Source: CAYLNM01 sp964385045
Lineage (GTDB): Bacteria; Planctomycetota; Phycisphaerae; Phycisphaerales; SM1A02
Direction: 5' to 3'
Assembly: GCA_964385045.1 (NCBI GenBank)
Contig: CAYLNM010000019.1
Coordinates: 1 to 47,120 of the forward strand
Length of the DNA stretch: 47,120 nucleotides
This document shows, piece after piece, positions 1 through 8,961 of the stretch. Positions within the stretch are counted from its first letter, which is position 1. Every line of letters starts with the position of its first letter. The notes under the pieces were generated by a model that was not told where the DNA came from, made no database searches, and worked only from the letters and a program-made list of their open reading frames with translations. Both the position numbers and the translations under genes were made by a program.

Positions 1-924
1 GCCGCCGCCACCCCGCGGCCCCGGCCGCGCCGCCCCGCGCCCCGCGGGCGGGCCGCGGTCGTGATCCTCGTCGTGATCACCCTCTTCGCCGTCGTCGGCG
101 GCGGGGCGTGGTGGTGGCTGGCCCAGGGCCGGCTGCCGCTCGCGGGCGGAACGTCGCACGACTTCGGCACCGTGCTGATCCAGGGCGACGAGGTGCTGCT
201 CGCCCACGAGTTCGAGCTCGTCAACCGGCGATCGGAGCCGGTGCGGATCGTGCGGGCGGTGGCGAGCTGCGGCTGCGCGGGCGTCGAGTACGACGAGGAT
301 CCGATCGCGCCGGGCGAGTCGGTGACGGTGCTCGGGCGGCTGGCCCTCGAGCAGTCCGGTCCGCGGTCGGCCAACGTCGCCCTGATCCTGGACAACGGCG
401 AGCGGCAGCGGCTGTTCCTCGAGGGCGTCGGCCGCAAGGAGCGGCTGGTGCGGCTCGAGCCGAGCCGGATCTCCCTGCCGGCCGAGGGCACGGCGCAGGT
501 GCTCGTGCAGGCCCGCATCCTCCGCGAGGAGGGCGGCGAGCCGGTCGAGCCGCCGGTGCCCGTGGTGGACGTGCCGGAGCAGGTCGAGGCCGAGTGGCTC
601 GGGTGGGCCTTCATGGAGGCCGGCGAGCCGAGCCTGCTCACCGCCGACGGCTGGCGGGGCCGGGTCGCGCTGCGGTGGACGGGGCAGGATCTCGACCCGG
701 GCGCGGCGGTGGTGGTGACGCTGCCGTCGACCGTGGACGGCGAGCCGGACATCCGGGCGCGGTGCTTCATCACGGGCGTGCGGCAGCCGCCGCCGGCGGC
801 GCCGGGGCTGCCGGGGCCGGTGCCGGCGCCCGGGGCGGAGACCGGGAGCGATCCGCCGGGCGGGAGCGAGCCCGACCCGCTGGCCGCCCCGCTGCCGCGG
901 GTGGGGACGCCCGAGGACGGCTGA
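1..924 (+). CDS. DUF1573 domain membrane-anchored protein (5' end outside window)
   Basis: The frame is open from the first base of the window. An Arg/Pro-rich stretch precedes a transmembrane helix (ILVVITLFAVVGGGAWWWL, about codons 21-39), so the real start is probably upstream; GTG at 61 would leave no cytoplasmic tail. After the helix comes a DUF1573-type Ig-like domain: a DFGTVL-type opening, then HEFELVNR, then the family signature ASCGCAGVEYDE with the Cys-Gly-Cys pair. A second beta-rich segment and a Pro/Gly-rich tail follow. DUF1573 proteins are common in Planctomycetes and Bacteroidetes and are thought to be extracytoplasmic; their role is not established. The gene converges on dockerin gene D1. 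A substrate or partner cannot be read from the sequence. Confidence 0.75.
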   Translation, partial: AAATPRPRPRRPAPRGRAAVVILVVITLFAVVGGGAWWWLAQGRLPLAGGTSHDFGTVLIQGDEVLLAHEFELVNRRSEPVRIVRAVASCGCAGVEYDEDPIAPGESVTVLGRLALEQSGPRSANVALILDNGERQRLFLEGVGRKERLVRLEPSRISLPAEGTAQVLVQARILREEGGEPVEPPVPVVDVPEQVEAEWLGWAFMEAGEPSLLTADGWRGRVALRWTGQDLDPGAAVVVTLPSTVDGEPDIRARCFITGVRQPPPAAPGLPGPVPAPGAETGSDPPGGSEPDPLAAPLPRVGTPEDG

Positions 925-951
925 GCCCGGCCCGCGGGCCTCCGGGGAAGG

Positions 952-1002
952 GGCCGCCCGGCCGCGCGGGCGCCCGGCTGCCCGGCCGTGCGGCGGGCGG
1001 CC
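952..1002. terminator. Possible bidirectional terminator hairpin between convergent genes
   Basis: Perfect 9-bp arms GGCCGCCCG (952-960) and CGGGCGGCC (994-1002) flank a GC-rich 33-nt loop that can itself fold. It lies in the 114-bp gap between the convergent DUF1573 and D1 genes. There is no T tract, and the GC richness makes chance pairing likely, so confidence is low. Confidence 0.3.
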
Positions 1003-1038
1003 GTTCGCCTTGCCGCGGGGGAGCGGGCCCGCCGCGGC

Positions 1039-2617
1039 TCAGCCCCAGTCCGCGAGCACCGCGACCACGTCGACGACGTCCACCGCGCCGCTGCCGTCGA
1101 GGTCGGCGGGGCAGGGGTCGCCGGGCGGGCAGGGGCCGAACGCGGCGAGCACGATCAGCAGGTCGGCGAGGCCGACGAGGCCGTCGCCGTCGAGGTCGGT
1201 GGCGGGCGGACCGCCGCCGCCGACGACGCTGACGAGGAGGCGGCCCGGCGCGTCGGAGACGAGCCACGCGAGGCCCGCGGGCAGCACCGGCAGGGCCAGC
1301 GACTCGACGGACACGTCGCCGCCCGCCTCCGCGAGCACCCAGCCGTCGCCGATCTCGGGCACGAAGCGGTCGTCGAGCCGGACCTCGAGCGGCGGGAGCT
1401 GAACGTCGCCGGACGCGAGCAGGACCGGATCGTCGCCGCCCGGGGTGCCGAGGGCGTCGGGATCGGCGAGCCGGATCATCATCGAGCGATCCACTTCCTG
1501 GGGCAGGACGGTCGAGAACACGGACCCGTCCACGACGACCCGGGCGCGGGGCTCGATCTCCAGCCGCGCGTGACCGAGGACGCCGAGCACGAGATCGCCC
1601 CCCACCTCCAGTCGCGCGGGCGCGATGCCCGGGCCGACCACGACGAGCCCGTCGCCGCGGTCGAAGAAGCTCGGCTGCTCGCCCGTCGCGTACACCCCGA
1701 CGAGCAGGTCGCCGCCCACCGTGAGCTCGTCGCGCACCTGGAGATGCCCGAAGCCCCGGGCCCCGACCTCCACCGTGCCGTCCACCGTCGAGGCGTCGCC
1801 GGGGTCCACCGTCACTGTGCCGAGGCCGCCTCGGCGGTCGCCGAGCACGAGCTCGCCCGCCGCGAAGGCGGTCTCGCGCAGCTCGCCGAGGTCGTCGCCG
1901 CCGACGGTGAGCCGGTTCATCACCACCAGCTCGGCCACGTCGGTGATCGTGCCCCGGGCCCCGTCGCCGGCCACGAGGCGTCCGGCCTCGAGGCGCCCGA
2001 GCCGCTCGATCAGCCCGTCGCTCGTGCCGCCGACCGTGAGCCGATCGGTGACGAGCAGCCGCGCGAAGAGTGAGATGGACGCCGGGCGGACCGCGCCCGC
2101 CCCGTCGTCGGTCCCGATCACTGCCGAGGCGACCTCGACGGCCCCGTCGCCCGGGAAGCCGAGGCTGATCCGGAGCTCGGTCGCTCCCGGGCCGCCCACG
2201 AGGAGGGCGGGGCAGTCGAACGGGCCTTCCCCGGTGGCGAGGACGGTCGCGTCGCTCACGCCGAGGTCGACGGGACCGCCCCGCAGGACGAGGCGGGTCA
2301 CCTCCACGTCCTGTCCCGTCACGGTGAGCAGGATCGGCACCAGATCCTCGACGATGGCGGTCGTCCCCGGCCCGGGCACCGCGCCGCCCGACCACTGCTC
2401 GGGGTCGAGGATGGAGCCGGAGCCGCCCAGCCAGGTGGACGTCGGGCCGTCGCAGTCCGCGGCGAGACTCGGGGTGCCGGCGACCGCGGCGAGGCCGATC
2501 GCGAGGCCGAGCGCACGGGGGAAGCCGGCGGTGGTGCGTCCCGCGGCGGGGGGGGAGAACGTGCATGGGAGCGGAGCCCCGGCGGCGGGGACGACGGTCG
2601 TGCGGGGGTGGGGTCAT
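1039..2617 (-). CDS. D1: exported beta-solenoid protein with GC-type dockerin, apparent frameshift in signal peptide
   Basis: The mature part reads from about 2613 down to 1039 without a stop. It has a signal-peptide-like core (LGLAIGLAAVAGTPSLA) followed by ADCDG and WLGG. Solenoid-type repeats (GGDLLVGV, VGARGFGHLQV, RARVVVDGSV) come next. The C-terminus is a two-repeat dockerin (DLDGDGLVGLADLL … FGPCPPGDPCPADLDGSG) ending in Trp-Gly. The frame has no ATG, GTG or TTG before GTG at 2379, which would remove the signal peptide. ATG at 2617 (preceded by GAGGGA) and ATG at 2566 both lie one frame off. A run of eight G on the plus strand (2548-2555) sits between start and hydrophobic core; losing one base would give MHVLPPAAGRTTAG… joined to the core. 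It may be a disabled gene, a phase-variable gene or a homopolymer read error. Dockerins usually bind cohesin-like partners, but no cohesin gene is visible here. Confidence 0.7.
2548..2555 (-). repeat. Homopolymer of eight C (coding strand) at the D1 frame break
   Basis: Eight consecutive G on the plus strand (C on the D1 coding strand) lie between the plausible start codons (2617, 2566) and the hydrophobic signal core of D1. Reading seven instead of eight bases would join the start to the downstream frame. Confidence 0.8.
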
Positions 2618-2706
2618 CGGCGGTCCCTCGGGGCGATGATCGCGGCGGGGGGCGGACGCGGGCGGGCGGGTGCGGACGGCGGCTGACGGGCGAGTGGTGG
2701 TCGTCG

Positions 2707-4056
2707 TCACTGCCGGTGCGGGCCGGCGTCGAGGAGGCCGTGGGCCCAGGTCCGGACGCGTTCCCACGGCGCCGGGGCGGGCGCGACGGCGGACGTGGAG
2801 CGAGCGGCACGGCGGCGGACGATCGACGCCGCGTCGCGCCCGTCGAGGGCGGCGGGCTCCAGCGTGTCGCGGCCGAGGATGCCGTCCGCGGTGAGCACGT
2901 GGTGGCTCAGGCCCACGGGCTCGAAGGCGAGCTCGTTGAAGTATCCGTCCTGCCCGAAGGGCGTCGTGCGCGACCACAGTCCGTCGAAGTCGACGCCGCC
3001 GGACTGCTCCTGCACGATCTCGTCGGCGACGAGCACCTCGGTGTTCGGCAGCACACGCGTGGAGCCGTCGTAGAAGAGCGTGGCCGGGGCGGAGGCGAGG
3101 CCGTGGTTGAAGTACCACGGCTCGCAGAACGTCCCCGGATCGTCCGGATCGGGATAGGTGCCGCCGCCGAACCCGGGGTTGCAGGGATCGGCGGGCGGAT
3201 CGCCCTGCAGCCAGTGGTGCTCGAGCAGGCGCGTCTTCAGGCTCGGATGCCGGGCCTGCGAGAGGGCAGGGCTCCGGAAGCCGAGGTCGAGCGACCACGG
3301 ATCCGTCCACCCGCCCTGCGGACCGCCCGGGCCGGCCGTGCGGGCGGCCATGACCGCGGGATCGAACATCGCCGCGGCCGAGAGTGCGTAGCTCGACCAA
3401 TAGGGGATGGACCCGATGCCGGGGTTCGTCGGGGCGTCGACGTACTGGTACGGCTCGCCGAGCAGCGGTTCGACGACCGGCCAGACCACGGGATCGGTGG
3501 GCGCGTAGTACGGCTCGTCGTAGAAGCGGCCGCCGACGTAGGGGGTGAAGCGGGCGTCGTTGACGAAGCGGAAGGAGCCGAAGAACGCGGTCGCGCCGGA
3601 CGAACTGAAGTTGATCGGCTGGCACAGCGACGCGTTGGCGAGGTTGTTCCCCGTCCGGTAGGCGTAGAAGACGATCGGGCCGCCGGGCTCCAGGGGTCCC
3701 CAGCCGAGCGTGACGGGTGGGTGGTCCTCGGCCGCCTGCTCGTTGTAGGCCGTGAAGCCGGTGAACACGTTCGCACCCCAGGCCCCCAGCGAGTCGACGA
3801 TGGCCGTCCACTGGCGCCCGTTCCAGTCCGCGGCGTAGCTCGCGTCCGCGAGGCCGAGGACGCGCAGGTTGTCGAGCGACACGAGGACGTCGGCGTCGCC
3901 CCGCAGGCGGGCGGTCGCGGGGAGCGCGAGGGCGAGCAGCACCGCCGCGCCGGCCATCGCCGCCAGGACGTCGGTGAGGGCGAGCCCGGCTCGGCGCGGG
4001 CGGCCGGGGCGTGGGCGACGCGGCGGGCCTGGGCGAGCGGTGCGGTCGAGCGGCAT
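2707..4056 (-). CDS. P1: large pseudopilin-like protein, Asp at mature position 5
   Basis: The 449-aa protein starts at ATG 4056, with GGAG 7 nt upstream. A basic leader ends in Gly24, followed by LALTD and a hydrophobic helix (DVLAAMAGAAVLLALALP), then SLDNLRVLG and a DWNGRQWTA motif. This is the layout of Planctomycete pseudopilins (G|FTLIE…, then …NLRQLGLA…), but position +5 is Asp29 rather than Glu. The C-terminal part carries NHGLASAPATLFYDGS, a longer-spaced form of the H-X9-DG signature (11 residues between H and DG). It also has HHVLTADGILGRDT and a final AGPHRQ. The gene lies 89 bp upstream of D1. An inner-membrane, type II secretion or pilus-like location is inferred from the N-terminus; the role is unknown. 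Confidence 0.75.
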   Translation of the reverse strand: MPLDRTARPGPPRRPRPGRPRRAGLALTDVLAAMAGAAVLLALALPATARLRGDADVLVSLDNLRVLGLADASYAADWNGRQWTAIVDSLGAWGANVFTGFTAYNEQAAEDHPPVTLGWGPLEPGGPIVFYAYRTGNNLANASLCQPINFSSSGATAFFGSFRFVNDARFTPYVGGRFYDEPYYAPTDPVVWPVVEPLLGEPYQYVDAPTNPGIGSIPYWSSYALSAAAMFDPAVMAARTAGPGGPQGGWTDPWSLDLGFRSPALSQARHPSLKTRLLEHHWLQGDPPADPCNPGFGGGTYPDPDDPGTFCEPWYFNHGLASAPATLFYDGSTRVLPNTEVLVADEIVQEQSGGVDFDGLWSRTTPFGQDGYFNELAFEPVGLSHHVLTADGILGRDTLEPAALDGRDAASIVRRRAARSTSAVAPAPAPWERVRTWAHGLLDAGPHRQ

Positions 4057-4493
4057 GGTCGGGCTCCGGGAGGCGGGACGGGCGCCGGGAGGGCCGTCCG
4101 GACACGGACGGCATGCCGATCGCACGCCCGAGCTCGTGCGATGATCGAGCGTTCGGTGCGACGCCGGCAGCGCGGCGGCCCGTCGGCCGCCCCCCGGTGA
4201 TACGCCGTGGGTCGTTCGGCACTGCCCGCGATCGACGAGCAAATCCGGCGCGGTGGCGACGCCTCGTGGTGCGGCGCGGGCCCGCCCGCCCGGCGGCTCG
4301 CCCCGGATCGGAGGGTCCCGGGTCGCCGGCGAGGCCCGGGTCGTGGACGCCCGCCGGTCCGCCGAGCGACCCGCGGGGCGGCGGTGGGGGATCCGTCGCC
4401 ACCGTCCGGGGGCCTCGGCACGGCGGTGGGTCGGCGGTGGGGCGGTCTCGTTCCGCGCTCGGATCCGTGCCGCGGGCGACCGCGACGTGGGGG
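4057..4493. other. 437-bp gap between P2 and P1, no gene seen
   Basis: No frame here shows pilin-like or dockerin-like motifs, so it is not an obvious remnant of a missing D gene. It contains the 4119-4142 dyad and a slightly less GC-rich stretch near 4200-4260. It is the best place in this half of the array for a separate promoter driving P1-D1. Confidence 0.45.
4119..4142. promoter_or_regulatory. Operator-like dyad upstream of P1
   Basis: Perfect 8-bp arms ATCGCACG (4119-4126) and CGTGCGAT (4135-4142) are separated by 8 nt. The dyad sits about 65 bp upstream of the P1 start in the 437-bp P2-P1 gap. It could be an operator or an mRNA hairpin; no convincing -35/-10 pair was found. Confidence 0.35.
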
Positions 4494-5873
4494 TCAGTCC
4501 CGGTGCGGCCCGGGGTCCGGCCGCGGGCTCAGCCACGCCGACAGCCGGCGCGTCAGCGGGGTCGGTGCCGGCGGCCGGGCGTCCCCGGTGGTCGCCGCCG
4601 CGAGCCCGCGGCGACGCAGGATCGCCTCGGCGCCCTCGCCGTCGAGGGCGGCCGGGTCGAGGGTGTCGCGTCCGAGGATGCCGTCCGCGGTGAGGACGTG
4701 GTGGCTGAGGCCCAGGGGCTCGAGGGCGAGCTCGTTGTAGTAGCCGTCCTTGCTGAGGGGCGTCGAACGGGACCAGGTGCCGTCGTAGCCGGCGCCGCCG
4801 GCGGCCCGCTGGAGGATCTCGTCCGCGACGAGGGCCTCGGCGTTGGGCAGCAGTCGCGTGGAGCCGTCGAAGAACAGCGTCGCCGGCGCCGAGGCGAGGC
4901 CGTGGTTGAAGTACGGCGGCTCGCAGCCGTCGATGCCCAGCTCCTCGGCGGGGTAGTTCGGCAGCCGGAATCCCTCGAGGCACGGCGTGGGCGGAGGCGG
5001 CTGCAGCCAGTGGTGCTCGAGCATCCGGGTCTTCAGGCCGGGATGGCGGGCCTGGCTGACCGCCGGCGAGCGGAGGCCGGTGTCGAGGGACCAGGGATCG
5101 GTCCATCCGCCCTCGGGGCCACCCGGGCCGTTCCGGCGGGCCGCCATCACGGCGGGGTCGAACATGGCGGCGGGAGAGAGCACGTAGCTCGCGAAGTACG
5201 GGAGGCCCGAGACGCCGGGCGGTGTCGGGACGCGGACGTACTCGGCCGGATCGTCGAACAGCGGCTCCACGACCGCGCCGACCACCTCGTCCGCCGGGGC
5301 GTAGAACACGGGGTCGTAGAAGCGGCCGCCGAGGTACGGCGTGAGCCGCGCGTCGTTGGCGAACCGGAACGACCCGAGGAAGCGGTTGATGGAGGCGTTC
5401 GGTCCGTTCAGGACGATGGGCTCCGTCAGGCGCGCGTTGGCCACGTTGAAGGAGCCGGCGGGGGAGTGCCGGTACGCGAAGAGCGCCGCGGGCTGGCCCG
5501 GGCCCAGGGCTCCCCGGCCGAGGGTGACGGGCGGATGCTGCAGGTCGAAGTCCTCGAGGAAGTTCGCGTACTCGAGGAACCCGTCGCGGGCGTCGTCACC
5601 CCACGCGGTGATGGTGTCCACCACCGCCGTCCACTGCCGGTCGTTCCAGTCCGCCGCGTACGCGGCGTGTGCGGTGCCCAGCTCGCGCAGGTTGTCGAGC
5701 GAGGCGCCGAGCCGCGACGCGTCGCGGCCCGCGGCCACCGCGGGCACGATGAGCGCGAGCAGCACGCCGCCGGCGGCGCACGCGGCGAGCACGTCCGTGG
5801 CGGCGACGCCGGGCGTGCGGCGACCGCGAACGAGGCGGCGAGGGGTGGAGCGGGTGCGGGGCGACGGGTCCAT
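4494..5873 (-). CDS. P2: large pseudopilin-like protein, Asp at mature position 5
   Basis: The 459-aa protein begins at ATG 5873, preceded by CCGGAG. The leader ends at Gly22, then VAATD (Asp27 at +5) and a helix DVLAACAAGGVLLALIVPA. Next comes SLDNLRELGTAHAAYAAD followed by WNDRQWTAVVD. The central region shares with the other P proteins a GSFRF-NDARL block, PYLGGRFYDPVFYAPAD and SQARHPGLKTRMLEHHWLQ. C-terminal signatures are NHGLASAPATLFFDGS (H-x11-DG), DEILQRAAGG, HHVLTADGILGRDT and a terminal PGPHRD. It lies 51 bp downstream of D2, so D2-P2 probably form one transcript. Function is unknown; the N-terminus suggests cleavage and methylation by prepilin peptidase, although D for E at +5 is unusual. 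Confidence 0.75.
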   Translation of the reverse strand: MDPSPRTRSTPRRLVRGRRTPGVAATDVLAACAAGGVLLALIVPAVAAGRDASRLGASLDNLRELGTAHAAYAADWNDRQWTAVVDTITAWGDDARDGFLEYANFLEDFDLQHPPVTLGRGALGPGQPAALFAYRHSPAGSFNVANARLTEPIVLNGPNASINRFLGSFRFANDARLTPYLGGRFYDPVFYAPADEVVGAVVEPLFDDPAEYVRVPTPPGVSGLPYFASYVLSPAAMFDPAVMAARRNGPGGPEGGWTDPWSLDTGLRSPAVSQARHPGLKTRMLEHHWLQPPPPTPCLEGFRLPNYPAEELGIDGCEPPYFNHGLASAPATLFFDGSTRLLPNAEALVADEILQRAAGGAGYDGTWSRSTPLSKDGYYNELALEPLGLSHHVLTADGILGRDTLDPAALDGEGAEAILRRRGLAAATTGDARPPAPTPLTRRLSAWLSPRPDPGPHRD

Positions 5874-5924
5874 GGCGGCATCTCCGGAGGCGGTCGGGCG
5901 TTCGCGCGGCCCGGGCCGGCGTGG

Positions 5925-7442
5925 TCAGTTCCAGGCGAGCAGCACGAGCAGCACGTCGCCGAGGGTCACGGCGCCGTCGCCATCGAGGTCGGCGGGGCAG
6001 GGCGCGGACGGCGGGCAGTCGCCGATCGCCTCGAGGACCAGCAGCAGGTCCGCGAGCTCGACGACCCCGTCGCCGTCGACGTCGGGCGAGCCCGGGGCCG
6101 AGGTCACGGTGAGCGTGAGGCGGGTGGCCGTCTGCTCCGCCGACCACGCGAGGCCCGGCGGCAGCAGCGGCACCGAGAGCGACTCGATGGAGAGCGTGGG
6201 GTCGCCGGCGCTCGAGGTTCCGGCCTCCGCGATCGTCCACGACTGGCCCTGGGCCGGGACGACGTCGTCTTCGAAGCGGATGTCGGTCTCGGGCAGCACG
6301 ATGCTGCCGCTCGCGGCGATGAGGGGCGTCACGTCCTCGGGCGCTGCGCCCAGGCCGATCCGGACGAGCCGGTCGGGATCGACGCCGCCGTCGAGGGCGG
6401 TGAACCCGATGTCGCCGCCGACCGTGACCCGGCCGCCGGGCCCGACGTCCATGCGGGCGTGCCCCAGGAGCCCCAGCCGCAGGTCGCCCGCGATCTCCAG
6501 CGTCGAGTCGACGACGAGGAATCCGTCGCCGCGGTCGAGCCACCCGGAGGGCAGGCCCTCGGCGTGGACCCCGAGCAGCATGTCGCCGCCGACCGCCAGC
6601 GGGCGACGCACCTCGAGCAGCCCGAAGCCGCGCGATCCCACCTCGACGTCGCCGGCCACCAGGTTGAGATCCGCCTCGTCCCCGAGGACGGTGTCGACGA
6701 TCACCTGGCCGCTGCCGGATCCCTGGGCCCCGATGATCAGCTCGCCCAGGTCGAGACGGGATCGCACGATCTCGCCCCCGGCCGCGTCGCCCACGACGAC
6801 GGGGCCGGCGACCTCGAGCGACCGCACGAGCTCGACCCGACCGTCGGCCCCCTGGCCGACCACGAGCGAGCCCGCGGTCAGACGCTCCAGGCGGTCGACG
6901 AGCCCGAGGTCCGCGCCCCCGACCACCAGCCGGTCCTCGATCGCGGCTTCGGTGAAGAGCACGAAGCCGAGGAGCCATCCGATCCCGTCGGCGGTGCCCA
7001 GGACGAGCGACTCCGCCTCGAACGATCGCGAGTCGGGGAAGTTGAACTCCAGGTCGAGGGCCGCCGGCGACGGGCCGCCGACGAGGACCGCGGGGCAGTC
7101 CACGGGGGCGTCGCCGTCTCCCGTCGACACCGAGAGCAGCGCTCCGTCCGCCTCGAGCGTGACCGGTCCGCCGCGGAGGATCATTCGTCCGACGGCGAGA
7201 TCGTCGCCTCCGAGGAGCACCACCGACGGTCCGGGGTCCTCGAACACGATCGTCGTGTCCGGTCCGGGGACGACGCCGGTCGACCAGTTCTCCGGGTCAT
7301 GGAGGAAGGCGAAGGAGCCGCCGATCCACACCGCGACGTCCGCGGCGCACTCGTCGGCCGCGGCGGGCGCGGCTCCGAGGAGCGCGGCGAGGGCCGACGC
7401 GGTGACGAGCGCTCGAGCGAGCGCGGAGGCGAGGCGGCTCAT
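5925..7442 (-). CDS. D2: exported beta-solenoid protein with GC-type dockerin (intact copy)
   Basis: The 505-aa protein starts at ATG 7442, with AGGAGA 7 nt upstream. A signal peptide (MSRLASALARALVTASALAA…APAAA) precedes DECAADVAVWIGG, the Cys…W-I-G-G opening shared by all D proteins. The next conserved element is WSTGVVPGPDTTIVF. Short solenoid repeats with Gly-Gly-Asp turns follow (VGGDMLLGV, AGDLRLGLLGHARMDV, GGRVTVGGDI). The C-terminus holds two dockerin repeats (DVDGDGVVELADLL and CPADLDGDGAVTLGDVL) with FGPCP replaced by GDCPPSAPCP, and it ends LLAWN. This is the cleanest reference for what an undamaged D gene looks like. The next gene downstream is P2. The expected location is the cell surface or outside the cell. 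Confidence 0.75.
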   Translation of the reverse strand: MSRLASALARALVTASALAALLGAAPAAADECAADVAVWIGGSFAFLHDPENWSTGVVPGPDTTIVFEDPGPSVVLLGGDDLAVGRMILRGGPVTLEADGALLSVSTGDGDAPVDCPAVLVGGPSPAALDLEFNFPDSRSFEAESLVLGTADGIGWLLGFVLFTEAAIEDRLVVGGADLGLVDRLERLTAGSLVVGQGADGRVELVRSLEVAGPVVVGDAAGGEIVRSRLDLGELIIGAQGSGSGQVIVDTVLGDEADLNLVAGDVEVGSRGFGLLEVRRPLAVGGDMLLGVHAEGLPSGWLDRGDGFLVVDSTLEIAGDLRLGLLGHARMDVGPGGRVTVGGDIGFTALDGGVDPDRLVRIGLGAAPEDVTPLIAASGSIVLPETDIRFEDDVVPAQGQSWTIAEAGTSSAGDPTLSIESLSVPLLPPGLAWSAEQTATRLTLTVTSAPGSPDVDGDGVVELADLLLVLEAIGDCPPSAPCPADLDGDGAVTLGDVLLVLLAWN

Positions 7443-7551
7443 GGGTGGGTCTCCTGGTCCAGCGATCCGGGGCGAGGCGGGGCGACCGCGCGCCGCCCTA
7501 GCGGTACGCGGCCGGTCGACGTCGCCTGCGCGGGACGCGGATCGGGACGTC

Positions 7552-8961
7552 TCAGTCACGGTGTGGCCCCGCGTCGGCGAGGCTCTCCGCCCACCCGGCG
7601 AGCCGCCGGAGCGGGGCGATCGCCGAGGGATCGGCCGGACTCGACAGGTCCTCCGCCGGCGCGCCGGCCGCGGGGCCGCGCAGCCGGCGGGCGATCCGCC
7701 GGGCGGCATCGCCGTCGAGCGACGAGGGATCGAGGGTGTCGCGGCCGAGGATGCCGTCGGCGGTCAGCACGTGATGGCTCAGGCGCAGCGGCCCCGGCGC
7801 CGGATCGTCGGCGTCGTACCCGTCGTTCCCGAACGGAGTCGTGCGACTCCAGGTCCCGTCGAAGCCGTCGCCGCCGGATGCGCGGCGCAGCTGTTCGTCG
7901 GCCGCCGCCGCCTCGACGTTGGACAGCAGTCGCGTCGAGCCGTCGAAGAAGAGCGTCGCCGGTGCCGAGGCGAGCCCCTGGTTGAAGTAGTATGGCTCGC
8001 ACCGGGCCTCCGGATCGTCCGGATCGGGGTAGAAGCGGCGGAAGAGCAGGGGATTGCAGGGATCCTCCGGGGCGTCCTGCAGCCAGTGGTGCTCGAGCAT
8101 CCGGGTCTTGAGTGCCGGATGCCGGGCCTGGCTGACGGCCGGCGAGCGGAGGCCCGAGTCGAACGACCACGGGTCCTCCCAGCCGCCTTGCGGACCCGAG
8201 GGCCCCGGCCGTCGCGCCGTCATCACGGCCGGGTCGAACATCGCCGCGGGCGAGAGGCAGTAGCTCGACCAGTACGGTGCCTCGCCGAAGCCGGGCGTCT
8301 CCGGGACCGCCACGTACGGCATCGGCTGCTCGAAGAAGGGCTCGACCAGGGGCCACACGACGGGGTCCGCGGGCGCGTAGAAGTCCGGGTCGTAGAACCG
8401 CCCGCCGACGTAGGAGGCGAAGCGCGCGTCGTTGGGGAAGCGGAACGAGCCGAGGAACCCGTTGGTCCCGAAGCTCGGCCCGTCGAACACGATCGGCTCG
8501 ACCAGTCGGCGGTTGGCGAGGCTGAACGGCATCCGGTAGGCGTAGTGGACGATGGAGCCGTCCTCGATGCCCCAGCCGCTCGTGATGGGTGGATGCAGGT
8601 CGTTGAACTTCGCGTCGTTGTAGGCGTTGAATGCCAGCGCGGCGTCGTCGCCCCAGGCCGAGATCACGTCGACCACCGCGGTCCACTGACGGTCGTTCCA
8701 GTCGGCGGCGTAGGTCCCGTGCGCGATGCCGAGCACGCGCAGGTTGTCGAGCGACGTCTCGATCATCGCGGACCCCCGCATCCCGGAGAGGGCGGGCGTG
8801 AGCAGGACGGCGAGGACGGTCGCGGCCGCCAGGGCTCCGAGTACGTCGGCCGGCGCCGCGCCGCGTCCGGTGCGGATCGATCGGCCGCCACGGCGCCGTG
8901 TCGGGGCGGGCCGCTCGACGAACGAGGCGTGGGCGACCGGGAGACGATGTCGATCGATCAT
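7552..8961 (-). CDS. P3: large pseudopilin-like protein, start overlaps D3 stop
   Basis: The 469-aa protein starts at ATG 8961, which overlaps the D3 stop as ATGA, so translation is probably coupled. The leader is longer than in the other copies and ends at Gly34, then AAPAD (Asp39 at +5) and a helix DVLGALAAATVLAVLLTPA. SLDNLRVLGIAHGTYAAD and WNDRQWTAVVD follow. The body has the family blocks GSFRFPNDARF, GGRFYDPDFYAPADPVVWP and SQARHPALKTRMLEHHWLQ. In the H-x11-DG signature the His is replaced by Gln (NQGLASAPATLFFDGS), and the FNEL segment seen in other copies is altered (DGYDADDPAPG). It ends ADAGPHRD. P3 thus looks functional as a reading frame but is the most divergent at the C-terminal signature. 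Confidence 0.72.
   Translation of the reverse strand: MIDRHRLPVAHASFVERPAPTRRRGGRSIRTGRGAAPADVLGALAAATVLAVLLTPALSGMRGSAMIETSLDNLRVLGIAHGTYAADWNDRQWTAVVDVISAWGDDAALAFNAYNDAKFNDLHPPITSGWGIEDGSIVHYAYRMPFSLANRRLVEPIVFDGPSFGTNGFLGSFRFPNDARFASYVGGRFYDPDFYAPADPVVWPLVEPFFEQPMPYVAVPETPGFGEAPYWSSYCLSPAAMFDPAVMTARRPGPSGPQGGWEDPWSFDSGLRSPAVSQARHPALKTRMLEHHWLQDAPEDPCNPLLFRRFYPDPDDPEARCEPYYFNQGLASAPATLFFDGSTRLLSNVEAAAADEQLRRASGGDGFDGTWSRTTPFGNDGYDADDPAPGPLRLSHHVLTADGILGRDTLDPSSLDGDAARRIARRLRGPAAGAPAEDLSSPADPSAIAPLRRLAGWAESLADAGPHRD

Noticed and set aside
2548..2617. Programmed ribosomal frameshift in D1
   Set aside because: The C run could allow slippage, but no downstream pseudoknot or stimulatory site was seen and the sister genes need none. 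Error, decay or phase variation are simpler.
4057..4493. Remnant of a missing D gene between P2 and P1
   Set aside because: No dockerin-like or WIGG-like coding was found in any frame.
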